A DNA stretch of 64,000 nucleotides from Membranipora membranacea (lineage: Eukaryota; Bryozoa; Gymnolaemata; Cheilostomatida; Membraniporidae), in assembly GCA_914767715.1 (NCBI GenBank), contig OU612071.1, positions 11,641,493 to 11,705,492 on the forward strand, in the 5' to 3' direction. How positions within the stretch are numbered: the first letter of the stretch is position 1; each line of letters starts with the position of its first letter. A program made the position numbers and the translations under genes. Below are positions 10,691-20,620 of the stretch, piece after piece. The notes under the pieces were generated by a model that did not search any database, was not told the origin of the DNA, and saw nothing but the letters and a program-made list of their open reading frames with translations.

Positions 10691-13600
10691 GTAAGATAAT
10701 ACCACAATCACAGTCTAGAGATCAACAAGTACCCTAGTAGAGGCTTACACCAGAGAGTGCTTGGGGCTTGAACAATCAACCTTGAAAGCTCCGAAAGAAT
10801 TCGAACCTACAACTCTAGCGGCAATGATCGCCTGGCAGTGAAAAGCAAGCGCTCTAACCGATTGCTCAATCTCCCCATCCCCAGAAGGTGAGATGGCGCA
10901 GTCGGTTAGGGCGCTTATGGGAGTTAATATTAGGAAGACTTCATTGAAGACATGTTTGAGTAACTTCATGCAAGCCTGCACTAAGTGTCAGCTAGGCGGT
11001 AGCTTAGATTAATAATTGACCACTCTAGGGTAGAATTCTTCTGATCTTACGACTGCTGTATATTATATTACATTGAATGATATTTATTTCATATTCAAAG
11101 ACTAGCTTTGAGGCGGCTCTTTCGTAAGACATCATATTCTCCATATTCTATTCCATCATGTGAGCGATTTCCAGCTTTAGAATCTTAATATTGAGGGAGT
11201 TATGGTCTCTCAAACTTTCAAGGAGATGGCTGTCGATCGGCTATATGAGGCCATTGATAATATAGCGCAGTGGTAGCGGCGTTGCCTGTTGGTCAATAAG
11301 ACCTTGGTTTGTGACCCACATGCACCCGTATTATTATGATATAAATGAGACATAGTGTGAGGATTTTCAATGCCGATCGAAAATAAGATGTGATACAAAA
11401 TAGCAGCCTCAATGTAAGTCTTTAAGCGATCATCGATGCTAAAATATGCTGAAAAATGATTGAAGTTTGTAATAATGATGATACATACATGATTATCATT
11501 ATTAGTACTTGGTACAGTAGAAACAGCGCTGAAATGGAACACTCAACTTTGTTAAAATCAAGCTTAAAATTTTATTCAATTGTGTGTTAAGTATATGCAT
11601 AGTATTTAGGACTTTTTCCAGGTTTAACTTGGTCCAAGTCAAATTTGATTCCATCCAAGACTAGGCCATCACAGGATTCCACCCATAAAATTCTGCATTT
11701 ATATCTCAGTTCTTGAATTCAATCATAATTGGGTAGTTTGACAATATTATATACTGAAATCCATAGCAAAGTGGTTAAGTTCGTGGACTGCTGTGCACTA
11801 GGTCCTCGGTTCGAGTCCAGGTGCGAGCAGCATTTTGACCATACCACAGAAACCCAAGACCCGACCCATTGACTCGACCCTGAATACAACCAAGTTCATG
11901 AATGTTAGAATCCCATTACTCAGACAATTAGTGGTTCTCAATCAAACAAGTTTGCATCGCTACCCCCCCCCCCCCCCCACCCTGGACTTAGATTAAGTGA
12001 GAACAATTGTTGGGGACAAATAGTCAGCAACCCATTAATAACAGCTCAATATTTACCAAGGGCTGGAAGTTTGTCAAGTTGTTGAAATGTCTATCATTAT
12101 CATATTTATTGAAGGTGGTACCACCAATGAGCCACACGGAGGCACTTTTGATGTGAATGCTCGTATTGACACCCTGTCCCGAGCCCAAAAGGAAAACCAT
12201 CAGATGCTACGACGGTTCGGTGAGAGCTAGTTAAATCTGCACATATCTCAGTTTAAAATTCATTATTCATCATTATTGTGTAGTGTCCGTAATAACAGGG
12301 TAGTTTCAACACCAACGAATTGAATCATGTATGGCTCAAGTATGTAATTGCCTTTTTACATTGAAAAGAGCTAGAAGGCAAATGTCTCGTATATCACAGG
12401 TTATGCAAAAATTGATTAAAAGCACGCTGAAGTCCAGTAGCAAAACAATTAGGAATATTTTCAGGCACTACAGGCCCATGCTTTATCTTTCTTTACCTTC
12501 TTTCTCAGAGGGACAGAAAATTTGGTTAGATACCAAGAGTTGTAGATATTGCAGCCGTATTTGAGCCACACTAGCCCTGTCACGGGCCCACTTATTTTGT
12601 TTAAGGCTTGAGGAGCTTAATGTTGGTTAATTAAAAAATCTTATTTTGTTTGTAGAGCGGAGTTTGGCCGCAATTACAAAGAGGCAAAAGAAGAATGACG
12701 ATGAAATTCAAAATCTCAGTGAGGGTTTGCTATATCATTCCACTCTCAGGACATCATCAGTTCCTGAATTCTATAGCTACAAGCTCAATACTGTTGTAAT
12801 GTCACGCCAAAAGTCTGCATGAATCATTGAATAATGCATTATTAGCAATCAAGCAGCAGTGTTGTAATGTAGTGTAATGTAGCAGAAAAACTGCTATTAT
12901 TGTAGGCTATAGGCCAGGTAGCCATTGAAAGCCCTGCTCCGCGGTCCAGGTTTAATTACAATCTGAATGAGTGTCAAAATTTGAATTTAATGCTATCACT
13001 AACTCAAGTAATTGTGAAAAATGCCCAATTGATGGTGAGCTTATGGAAGGATAGGATGGGCTTTATTTGTCATGCGATTATACTCTCATGAAAATGAGGC
13101 AACAAAAATTATCTCAAAAAGTAAGACAGAACTATTTGCTAGCAATTGGAAAAAGAAACTTCTATTCAACTTCTCAGCCCTACTGCGAAATATATATATT
13201 ATGTTTTATATGTTATGTTTATCTTATATTTTTGAAGGATACCCATCCAAGCAACCAGTAGAAGACACGACCTTTCAAGGACCTCAAGGAGTGAATCATC
13301 AAATGTCCCAGCAACTCGGTGAGAGCTCAAAAACTCTTAAAATTCTGCACATATCTCAGTTCTAGAAACCAATCATGATTGAGTAGTTTAGCAGGGGTAT
13401 CCTTTGATTAGAAAGAGCGATGCGCTACTAAAGCAAGTTAACACAATCACATCGCTCAAAATTATCACTCTTTTGGTTTTTCAATTAGACAAAATCGCTC
13501 CAAAATCGCTCACATATAAAGTATACAGTTCAATCAATGAGTGAGCGATTTCTTAGCGAGACCCCAAGCAGGTATTGATCACTCACTGAGTGAGCATTGC

Positions 13601-16600
13601 AATTTTGGCAGTTTCCAATTGAAGGGCCCCCTGATTAGCATACCCTATAGGAGTTTAATTTAGCTAGAGTTTAATTTCGCTACTATGGTGAGTGAGTTTA
13701 ATTTAAGATACATTAAATTTCGCTAGTAGGCTTACTAGGGGAAATTTTTAAAAAATGTTCAAGCTGGGATTCAAACCCAGGGCACAACCTTCCATCTGAT
13801 TGCAAGGCAGACACTTAGAACACTACACCACACTGCCTTGCATGCATATGGTAAGGGGTATTCCTGTATAATTGTACATTGTTTATGAAACTGAGTGGTG
13901 TTTATTGCTTAGGAAGTAATTTCCGCTATCATACAATTTCGTTACTTAGGCAAAAATGCGAAAAGCGAATCCTAAATGCCGCGAAAAACTAAACTCCTAT
14001 AGGGTAGATGGAAAGGAAGAAAAAAGCTTCAATGGTGTAGCAGAAAAAAATTGTTAAAGTTTTCTAGAGTCTGGATAAATAACGTTTGATTCAGTGGTCC
14101 TGCATTCCGGGGGGTCTTTCAATAAAAATAAGCATTGCCTTTTTAATAAAAAAGTATCACTATCACCTGCTAAAAATTATCACTCACTTGGTCTTTCAAT
14201 TAGATAAAATCGCCCCCAAATCTTTAACTCATAGTGTATATAGTACCATCAGTGAGTGAGCGATTTCTGAGCGACACCCCTAGCAGGTATCACTCGCTAA
14301 TGATAGGATAGGATAGGCTCTATTTCTTCCTCCATATATCAGAAAGTATGATGCCTTGAGTGAAAACAAAAATGTAAAAAATGGATTACGATTAGAAATA
14401 AATTGACAAGAAAAAATAGACTGGAGCTCTACATGAAAGTGAGGCAAAAAAATTATCTCAAAAAGTAAGACAGAACTATTTGCTAGCAATTAGCATATTG
14501 GAAAAAGAAACTTCTCTTCAACTTCTCAGTTGAAATATATATATAATATTTTATGTTATTTTTATATTTTTGAAGCATACCCGACCAAGCAACCAGTAGG
14601 AGACACGACCGTTCAAGGACATCAAGGAGTGAATCGTCAAAAGTCCCAGCAACTCGGTGAGAGCTCATAAACTCATGAAATTCTGCACATATCTCAGTTC
14701 TAGAAACCAATCATAATTGGGTAGTTTAGCAGGGGGTCCTTTGTTTGAATGAGCGATGCGCTACTAAAGCAAGTAATCAGTATCACATCGCTCACAATTT
14801 TACTCACTTTGTCTTTCGATTAGACAAAATCGCCCCAAAATCTCTCACTCATAATGTATATAGCACCATCAGTGAGCGAGCGATTTCTGAGCGACACCCC
14901 TAGCAGGTATCACTCGCTAATGATAGGATAGGATAGGATTTATTTGTTCCTCCATATATCAGAAAGTATGATGCCTTGAGTGAAAACAATTGTAAAAGGT
15001 GAATTACGATTAGAAATAAATTGAAAAGAAAAATTAGACTGGAGCTCTACATGAAAGTGAGGCAAAAAAGTTATCTCAAAAAGTAAGACAGAACTATTTG
15101 CTAGCAATTAGCATATTGGAAAAAGAAACTTCTCTTCAACTTCTCAGTCCTACTGCGAAATAATATCATATTTTGTATTTTACTTATATTTTTGAAGGAT
15201 ACCCAACCAAGCAACCAGTTGGAGACACAACTGTTCAAGGACCTCAAGGAGTGAATCATCAAATGTCCCAGCAACTCGGTGAGATCTCACAAACTAATAA
15301 AGTTCTGCACATATCTCAGTTCTAGAAACCAATCATGATTGGGTAGTTAAACATAGATTAGTATAGATTGAAAGGAAGCAAAAAAGCTTCAATGGTGGAG
15401 CAGAAAAATTATAGAAGTTTTCTAGAGTCTAGATAATAACGTTTGGTTCAGTGTTCCTGCATTCTGGGGATCTTTCAATTAGAATGAGCATTGCCTTTTT
15501 GATATAAAGTATCACATCACCCGCTGGAAATTATCACTCACTTGGTCTTTCAATTAGACAAATGCGAACTCTGAGATTTATAGTTCCTTGCAATGGCTAA
15601 GCTATTTGTGAGCTATACCCTAGCTATTAGATAGCGACATTCAATTCCATATCCTCACCATTAGCTATCTTTTGCCAAACAATGGGTATGCAAAAAATAA
15701 CCAGTCGCTAGTAGCATTCTAAGAAAGCCCAAATTAGCGATACTGAAGGGATTTCATCGCTGCTTGCAACTTTGTAACCAAGTCAATTTCCCAGGCTAAA
15801 TTATTTTTGCTAGTAGGGACAGCCAATCAAAAGAACATCAGACAAGTCCCTGTGCTGAGTGTTCTTCTTCATGATGTTATGATACTATTTCCGTTCCACG
15901 AGAAGAATTTAATTCAGTGGATAGCGATTTTGGCTGTTTTTAACTGGAATCCCCCTTGGTCAGTACCATTCTATTGGTGAACTTCCTAGGATTGTGTACT
16001 ATCATAGGAGGCGACTCGAAATTGAGCAATTTGGATTGATCCAACTTTCACGGGGACAAGAAGTATTAAAGTGAAGGCTTTTTGGTATCATTCTGGAGTT
16101 CTCAGTCTAATTTAGAAAACTGCCATAAAGTTTATTCACAACATAATGCCCATGTCACCTCAAAGGTGAGATTTGAATGTTCTAAAAATAAAGTTTTTGG
16201 TACAAAAAAAAAAGATTTTTTCTGCCCTTATAACACTCTCCTTGTCTTGGCAATCAGTCCCAAGACATGACAAATAAAAAAGGTCAACTGAATGAGAAGT
16301 TGCCCTCCCTCAACCATCTAAGGAAAACTTATTGGTATGGAAAACTGAGAAGTCCTGTTCACAGCCCATGATAGGCTTTTATGTTATTCACATCATCTTT
16401 CCTTCAATCTGATATCCTGTCAGCATGCCAGTATTGAAAGAAAAAAGTCTGCTCAAATCATCACTTTTGGTTACAAATGAAGCACCCATTTTTTTCCCCT
16501 AAAATATGTTACATTATAAGAGAGAAAAAAGGTACTATTTTAATAACAGTTTATACAAAATAGTACCTTTTTAGTACCTTCCAATCTTAAGTCCGGCCAA

Positions 16601-19600
16601 GTTTGAGTGAAAATCAGTTGAAACTGGGCCACTTGCTGTTAATAAACTTTATAGCAGTTTTCTAAATTAGACTGAGAAGGCTAGAATGATACCAAAAACC
16701 TCATTCCTTCACAGTCACTTTAAGGAAATGTATTTTTATTCACCAATACTAAAGGGGTTGTCTTGTTTTTATGATTCATGGTGTAAGTAATAGAGAACAG
16801 AGAGAAATATGATCACTATTGAACTAACTTTTTCTTGATTGCAGCAATGTCGCTTGACAGTTTGGGAACCAAGATCACTGAACTCACAAAAGAATTTGGC
16901 CGCCAAGCAACTGACATTGCCAATCTCAGAACAGATTTAAGGGATGCCAAAGCTGCAATGATCGAAGACTTCGCATTGCTAAATGAATCTCTTAATTTAG
17001 AGATCTCAGTACTACACAGCATGTTGGACGGAATGGATAACGCCTCTGATAGCATGTTGCTCCTCAAATCTAAGGTACATCCTAGCACACCCTCAATGGA
17101 GATGATTGACCTACTACATACCAAGGTTGAGAATATGAGTACTGCAATAGTTGAGGTTCAAGACTTCCTCCATAATGCTACAGCACTCATGACATCATTC
17201 AATGAATTGGATTCAACGGACAGAAATCTATTGTATACACAACTAAACAACTTAGAAAATCATCTAAATGGTACAAGCCGCGATCAGCAGAATATGCGAG
17301 AAAACATCAATTCCTTGTACACGCAGTTAGGTAACCTGGAAAAATCCACACCTACGGCAATGGATGAAAGCTTGCAAAACTTCTCCAATAGCTTCAACCA
17401 TACGCTTGAAAACATTGAATCAAAGATGAACAAACACATTGAGATGATGGCCTCAATGAATGACACGGCCTCGGCTGAGAGAAACTCCTTGTACATACAG
17501 TTAAACAAACTGGACAAGTCAACAGCGATGGCAATGGCTGAAAACTTGCAAAACGTCTCAACTATCCTGAACCAATCCCTAGAAAATATTGAATCAAACA
17601 TGAACCAACATATCGAGATGATGGCATCAATGAACGATTCCGCCTCGGCTGAGAGGAGCTCCTTGTACACTGAGTTAGAAAACCTGGATAAGTCCACTAC
17701 AATGGCAATGGCTGAAAACTTGCAAAACATCTCAACTATCCTTAACCATACGTTTGAAAAAATTGAATCAAACATGAACCAACACATCGAGATGATGGCC
17801 TCAATGAACGATTCGGCCTCAGCTGAGAGGATCTACTTGTACGCACAGTTAGAAAACCTGGATGAGTCAACAACCACGGCAATCAATGAAACCTCCCAAC
17901 ACATCTCGAACATCAACATGACGATTAATGAACAGACAGCAATGATAGAGTTGATGAAAGTGACAAATACTATGGCGAAAGCCTACTCCTGTGAGTGAAT
18001 TGAGTCATTCGTATACACTTATGTTATGTATTATAAAGAGGAGCCATAGGGCATATGTAGGCGCAAGTATTTCATTCTTGTTAGGACAATTTTAGCCGGA
18101 AGAGCATCCAGGACCATGTGCTCCTGTTTACCAAATTTAGTCATTGGGTCATTATCAAGTTTTTATTATGCATTGCTGGCCCCAAGTGCTCATGTTATAC
18201 ACTAGCTTACGCTCCAAAAGTGTGTCATTTTGTCACGATATCAAATCAATCATCTTCTAGCAGTCCATTGGGTCAACACTATAATGGTAAGAAAGAGGGA
18301 TGTCAATCATTGTGCTAAAAAAATATTGAGAACGTTTTTCTCCTCATGCAATGCAATCAAGACTTGATTGATAACGTCCAATATTTGGTGCCAATAACCA
18401 TGACATTTTGCTAAAAGACCTTTCATAGAGCCATGATTCTTGGCTAGATGCTAAAGTGGACTATGATCTCATTAGTCATCACTGAGGTTGGGCACCTTAA
18501 CTCTCAATGTTCAATGTTGATGCTGTGAGAATTATTATAATCTTCAATGCATTTTTACAACACTAAATCATCAACTTATCAATACTACATATTTAATAAT
18601 AATTATAATGTTTTTTTAAGGTGGTAAATGTACCAATGAGTCAAGCGCTTGCACACTTGGAGACTATTCAAAACTCACCTGCCAGAGGGGCTTTCTTAAG
18701 TCTCATGATGGCTTTGATGATCCAAGTACATACTCCTCCTTTGGTCAAATTAGAACAAATCTGAAGAATCCGGGATTTAAAGGACTCAAGATTACACTTC
18801 ACCAGTTTGATGTTAGTTGAGTATTTATATACATGAAGACTTTCATGGTAGATTGATTCTTGAATGGTTCATCATTTTGGCAGGAAAATGACCCACGCTG
18901 CTGCTCTGTGTATGATATATAGTTGATATACTGGTAGAAACTGATTGTCTCGTTATAATTCATACCATTCTAAGTCCATTTCTCCAGATGCACTTGTTAA
19001 TAGTTATCCACAAAATTGAGTCTTAGCTCAGTTTAATATAATTCCAGATAAATAAGGGCATTCTGATCAATAAGAAAGTTTCTACTGTTGATAAATACAC
19101 AAATTGTTCCCAATTATTTACGCATTCAATATTTTGACTGTTAAAATCTAATATGTGCTTCGTTTCCATATGTTAGGATATAGGAGAATTTGTAGCGCAG
19201 TTCATATGGTGAACAAAGCATCCCTACCAAAGCACACATTAATTTGTTGTGCTATAACCCCACAATGATTATTTGCTTGAATGGGAAATAGTGGTATGAA
19301 TTTCACCTTGATTTAATTGTGAGAGAATGAGTGTCATATTGATTTTGTTGAGTTGATTTTTTTTGGATGCATTTTGCGTTATATTGTTACACATTCTCTT
19401 TTATAGTCAAACCCTCCATCTAACGACGATTGCGATTCAGATTTTCTCTATATATCCGTATCTAGAAAGAACTTTAAGCACTGTGGCACTGCAATAGTTG
19501 ATTTAGTACTATACTTTGATGTATCAGCGGTAGTTGAGGGATTCATACAGATAAGTTTTTTGGCTGTAACTAACAACCAATATAGCGGTTTTATGATTGA

Positions 19601-19685
19601 GTTCGATTTCCAATTAATGCCTTTTCCTGAATCAGCTTACAAATCAACCGAGAATGATGTGGTATATTTTATTGAGAGTACATGA
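10483..19685 (+). CDS. Gene copy 1: type II membrane protein with coiled-coil stalk and C-terminal CUB-like domain
   Basis: Spliced model: 10483-10690, 12115-12219, 12656-12718, 13238-13318, 14576-14656, 15198-15278, 16845-17990, 18621-18811, 19407-19685. These total 2235 nt, or 744 residues plus stop, with every junction GT-AG and in phase. The product has a short basic N-terminal tail (R6, K14, K16, K18), a hydrophobic helix at about 19-43 and no cleavable signal, so type II topology is predicted. Phase-1 linker modules follow, then a coiled-coil exon of about 380 residues with many N-X-S/T sites, and a CUB-like head ending GFMIEFDF. A polyadenylation signal AATAAA lies at 19914-19919. I do not recognise a named family. 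Extracellular recognition or adhesion is inferred from architecture only. An exon may be missed in the long introns. Confidence 0.75.
10791..10881 (-). repeat. tRNA-like (SINE-type) sequence in intron 1
   Basis: The minus strand shows an A-box-like GAGCAATCGGTTAGAGCGC and a B-box GGTTCGAATTC at tRNA-like spacing, without a clean acceptor stem. A second, plus-strand A-box half (GGCGCAGTCGGTTAGGGCGC) follows at about 10885-10925. Both recur in copy 2, so they predate the gene duplication. Confidence 0.5.
11261..11327 (+). repeat. tRNA-like (SINE-type) sequence
   Basis: TAGCGCAGTGGTAGCGGCG (A box) and GGTTTGTGACCC (degenerate B box) are spaced as in a tRNA-derived repeat. The element is repeated in copy 2 at 41268-41333. 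Confidence 0.45.
11758..11830 (+). repeat. tRNA-like sequence present only in copy 1
   Basis: TAGCAAAGTGGTTAAGTTCG and GGTTCGAGTCC sit about 30 nt apart, the spacing of tRNA A and B boxes. Acceptor pairing is poor, so a tRNA-derived repeat is likelier than a working tRNA. It lies in the segment that carries exon 2 and is absent from copy 2. Confidence 0.45.
12115..12219 (+). CDS. Copy 1 exon 2: 35-codon linker module absent from copy 2
   Basis: Acceptor TTATTGAAG and donor CG|GTGAGAGC bound a phase 1-1 exon reading TTNEPHGGTFDVNARIDTLS and on to QMLRRF. Its donor context (TCG|GTGAGAGC) is the same as that of the cassette exons, suggesting common origin. No equivalent exists in 41745-42300 of copy 2. 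Confidence 0.65.
12656..12718 (+). CDS. Copy 1 exon 3: 21-codon basic linker
   Basis: Bounded by TTTGTTTGTAG and CTCA|GTGAGGG, phase 1-1, encoding RSLAAITKRQKKNDDEIQNL, a short charged helical segment. The matching exon in copy 2 (42437-42499) is identical in length and sequence. Confidence 0.7.
13238..13318 (+). CDS. Copy 1 cassette exon R1 (27 codons)
   Basis: Bounded by TATTTTTGAAG and AACTCG|GTGAGAGC, phase 1-1. It reads YPSKQPVEDTTFQGPQG then VNHQMSQQL. It is the first of three near-identical exons in this gene, each carried in a repeated intron unit. Confidence 0.75.
13393..13631 (-). mobile_element. Family A MITE (TCTTTCAATTAGA inverted ends), intron of copy 1
   Basis: About 240 bp with inverted ends related to GGGGTCTTTCAATTAGAA and a core of GAGTGAGCGATTT and ATCACTCACTTGG motifs. 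The best-preserved family members are at 29926, 31930, 35861 and 60181. This one is in opposite orientation to those. Confidence 0.6.
13643..14004. mobile_element. 362 bp MITE with TA target duplication, copy 1 only
   Basis: Perfect 15 bp terminal inverted repeats (CCCTATAGGAGTTTA at the left, its complement at the right) are flanked by TA on both sides. Copy 2 has the intact empty site GATTAGCATAGATGG at about 43434-43448 with a single TA. TA duplication suggests Tc1/mariner-type mobilisation. The interior carries a minus-strand tRNA-like sequence (about 13755-13845). Confidence 0.85.
13755..13845 (-). repeat. tRNA-like sequence inside the MITE
   Basis: The minus strand reads GGCAGTGTGGTGTAGTG, then a CTTGCAA loop, then GGGTTTGAATCCC. 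This is A-box and B-box spacing with a possible TGC anticodon loop, but the acceptor stem does not pair well. Confidence 0.4.
14006..14108 (+). repeat. Intron repeat AGGAAGCAAAAAAGCTTCAA
   Basis: A segment of about 100 bp (GATGGAAAGGAAG, AAGCTTCAATGG, TTTTCTAGAGTCT, TTCCTGCATTCTGG) recurs at about 15357-15470, 41757-41860, 43441-43545, 44161-44280 and 45541-45655. In each case it is next to a family A MITE. It marks the repeated intron unit that carries the cassette exons. Confidence 0.6.
14109..14304 (-). mobile_element. Family A MITE, partial
   Basis: It starts GGGGGGTCTTTCAATAA, runs through ATCACTCACTTGGTC and GTGAGTGAGCGATTTC, then breaks into the ATGATAGGATAGG motif that opens the next cassette-exon unit. 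The second inverted end is missing. Confidence 0.55.
14576..14656 (+). CDS. Copy 1 cassette exon R2 (27 codons)
   Basis: Same splice context and phase as R1. It differs at several codons (PTKQPVGDTTVQGHQGVNRQ). The surrounding unit, from an ATGATAGGATAGG motif through the exon to the following intron, recurs 622 bp later with R3. Confidence 0.7.
14732..14925 (-). mobile_element. Family A MITE, partial
   Basis: Same structure and same truncation point (ATGATAGGATAGG) as the copy at 14109, so it was duplicated together with the cassette-exon unit. Confidence 0.55.
15198..15278 (+). CDS. Copy 1 cassette exon R3 (27 codons)
   Basis: Same module as R1 and R2 (PTKQPVGDTTVQGPQGVNHQ), phase 1-1, acceptor TTTTTGAAG, donor TCG|GTGAGATC. 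Neighbouring units share intron sequence, so R1-R3 arose by tandem duplication of exon plus intron. Confidence 0.75.
16070..16719. mobile_element. 650 bp MITE with long inverted arms and TTAA target site, copy 1
   Basis: Arms of about 65 bp (TTTTTGGTATCATTCT, CTCAGTCTAATTTAGAAAAC, ATAAAGTTTATT and their complements) lie between TTAA at 16066-16069 and TTAA at 16720-16723, consistent with a piggyBac-type target duplication. A second inner inverted pair (AAGGTACTATTTT and AAAATAGTACCTT) is at about 16531-16576. It ends 125 bp before the stalk exon and is present at the same place in copy 2. Confidence 0.75.
16845..17990 (+). CDS. Copy 1 exon 7: coiled-coil stalk with 58-residue repeats
   Basis: 382 codons, phase 1-1, acceptor TTCTTGATTGCAG, donor CCT|GTGAGTGA. 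The first 150 residues form an unrepeated helical region (SLDSLGTKITELTKEFGRQA). Then come three full 58-residue repeats of the pattern NSLYxQLxNLDKST...AMAENLQN...IESNMNQHIEMMASMNDSASAER, plus a partial fourth. Sequons are frequent (NAT, NGT, NFS, NHT, NDT, NVS, NQS, NDS, NIS, NMT), fitting an extracellular glycosylated rod. The end (ELMKVTNTMAKAYSC) is shorter than in copy 2, as if later repeats were deleted. Confidence 0.85.
18621..18811 (+). CDS. Copy 1 exon 8: first half of CUB-like domain
   Basis: Acceptor TTTTTTTAAG, phase 1 in, phase 0 out at GAT|GTTAGT. It reads CTNESSACTLGDYSKLTCQR, then GFLKSHDGF, then LKNPGFKGLKITLHQFD. The Cys, the G-x-L-x-S start and the final hydrophobic strand ending in FD match the first half of a CUB domain. 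The GTTAGT donor is non-consensus at +3 but leads into an exon with the right phase and content. Confidence 0.7.
19407..19685 (+). CDS. Copy 1 exon 9: second half of CUB-like domain and stop
   Basis: Acceptor CTCTTTTATAG, phase 0. It reads DDCDSDFLYISV, then FKHCGTAIVDLVLYFDV, then YSGFMIEFDFQ, with a stop at 19683-19685. C-x-D-F-L-x-I, a Cys-Gly pair and a terminal G-F-x-I-x-F strand are the second-half landmarks of CUB domains. A short C-terminal tail follows. Whether the calcium-binding residues of canonical CUB domains are present cannot be decided by eye. Confidence 0.75.
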   Translation, partial: SNPPSNDDCDSDFLYISVSRKNFKHCGTAIVDLVLYFDVSAVVEGFIQISFLAVTNNQYSGFMIEFDFQLMPFPESAYKSTENDVVYFIEST

Positions 19686-19720
19686 GTATTATGATGATGA
19701 TGATTTTTAATTTTTTTTAG

Positions 19721-19840
19721 TTCAATTTCAAATTAATGGCTTTAACTGAATCAGCTTACAATGCAACCACAGATGCTGTGGAATATTATTTGGATTATGC
19801 TGTTTATTTTTTTGAGTATTATGAAACTTATTATTCATGA
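19721..19840 (+). other. Exon-like duplicate of the CUB C-terminal tail
   Basis: It is preceded by the acceptor-like tract AATTTTTTTTAG and open for 39 codons (FNFKLMALTESAYNATTDA and on to a TGA). It repeats the end of exon 9 (FDFQLMPFPESAY). It could be an alternative last exon, but no obvious matching donor is seen inside exon 9, so a non-coding local duplication is equally possible. Confidence 0.35.
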
Positions 19841-19913
19841 ACTTTCTTTCCATGTGAAAAACCAATATGTCTAATTTAATTTTAACTGTCTTATTTTAAT
19901 TTATAAGAAATTG

Positions 19914-19919
19914 AATAAA
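19914..19919 (+). promoter_or_regulatory. Polyadenylation signal, gene copy 1
   Basis: AATAAA in the context TTGAATAAAATC, about 230 bp past the stop. The same signal in a similar context (CGAATAAAAACC) lies 116 bp past the copy 2 stop. Confidence 0.5.
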
Positions 19920-20372
19920 ATCTTATTTCAAAGCTTTCATTATTTATTGCTTATGATGTCAGTACAGAGTTAATTCATAAGGGTATAAAATTATATGGGA
20001 AGCCTTGGCGATTAGAAGACAGCTATATTATGAATGTTTATTGGGTCAGGCTTCAGAACTCAAAATTTCATAAAATTATGCATGTAGAATGGAAGCCAAC
20101 CCCTGAGTTCATCTCTTTATCTGGAAAGGTTTTGCATGATGTTGTGAGCTCTCCACAAATCTTATTCCGACAACAAACAATATTGATCTGATGGGTGTAA
20201 GGACAGTCTGAGCCATTTATTGAGTAACTCTGTGTCTGTGATAAATCCTCTCTTGTGTGGCTCTGGCGCTGGTCCAAGCGATCAATTGATTCATTTAAAA
20301 TCGAAAGCGACTGACAAAAGTCTGGCTCAGATCAGGGAGAATGGAAAATTTTTCCTGCTCAGATTCACAGCT

Positions 20373-20426
20373 AGCCCTTAAAAGCGTCCGGGATGGCGAT
20401 CGCCATCCCGAATGCTTTTAAGGGCT
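20373..20426. repeat. 54 nt palindrome, copy 1 3' flank
   Basis: AGCCCTTAAAAGC and its exact complement enclose a perfect 22 bp palindrome centred on GGCGATCGCC (20389-20410), with 3 nt mismatches between the two stems. It is absent from the homologous flank of copy 2 at about 50750. Confidence 0.75.
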
Positions 20427-20620
20427 GATTGTGCTCAGATCGAAGTCTTCTGCCAGTGTAGTGGTAGTTTTTTCCCTGTTTTACAACATAAAAACTACAG
20501 TATAGCAGAAGATCCTTCAATTATGAGGTAGGCCTATCACTCTCTTTTGTCTAAGGACATCAATTTGTTTTCGCAATTGCACGAGCTGTGCTGTCCACCA
20601 GAAAAAAGACATCATGAATC

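Larger units (their letters stand above)
19841..20620 (+). other. 3' flank of copy 1, homologous to copy 2 flank
   Basis: Patchy similarity to 50108-50930 (for example CTCCACAAAT and GTGATAAA contexts), fading near 20620. No gene is seen; the 69-codon minus frame at 20068-20277 is unsupported. Confidence 0.5.

Noticed and set aside
13067-13365. Stand-alone small genes around the cassette exons
   Set aside because: The open frames run through intron sequence on both sides; only the 81 nt between the splice sites is conserved as a module.
16816-17124. 102-codon minus-strand open frame
   Set aside because: Antisense shadow of the stalk exon.
17284-17787. 167-codon minus-strand open frame
   Set aside because: It lies antisense to the stalk repeats and recurs because they recur. 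No splice sites or start context of its own.
18241-18290. Extra 26 nt exon between stalk and CUB exons (TCTAG|CAGTCCATTGG...ATAATG|GTAAG)
   Set aside because: Splice-like ends exist in both copies, but including it shifts the phase and gives a stop in the next exon of copy 1.
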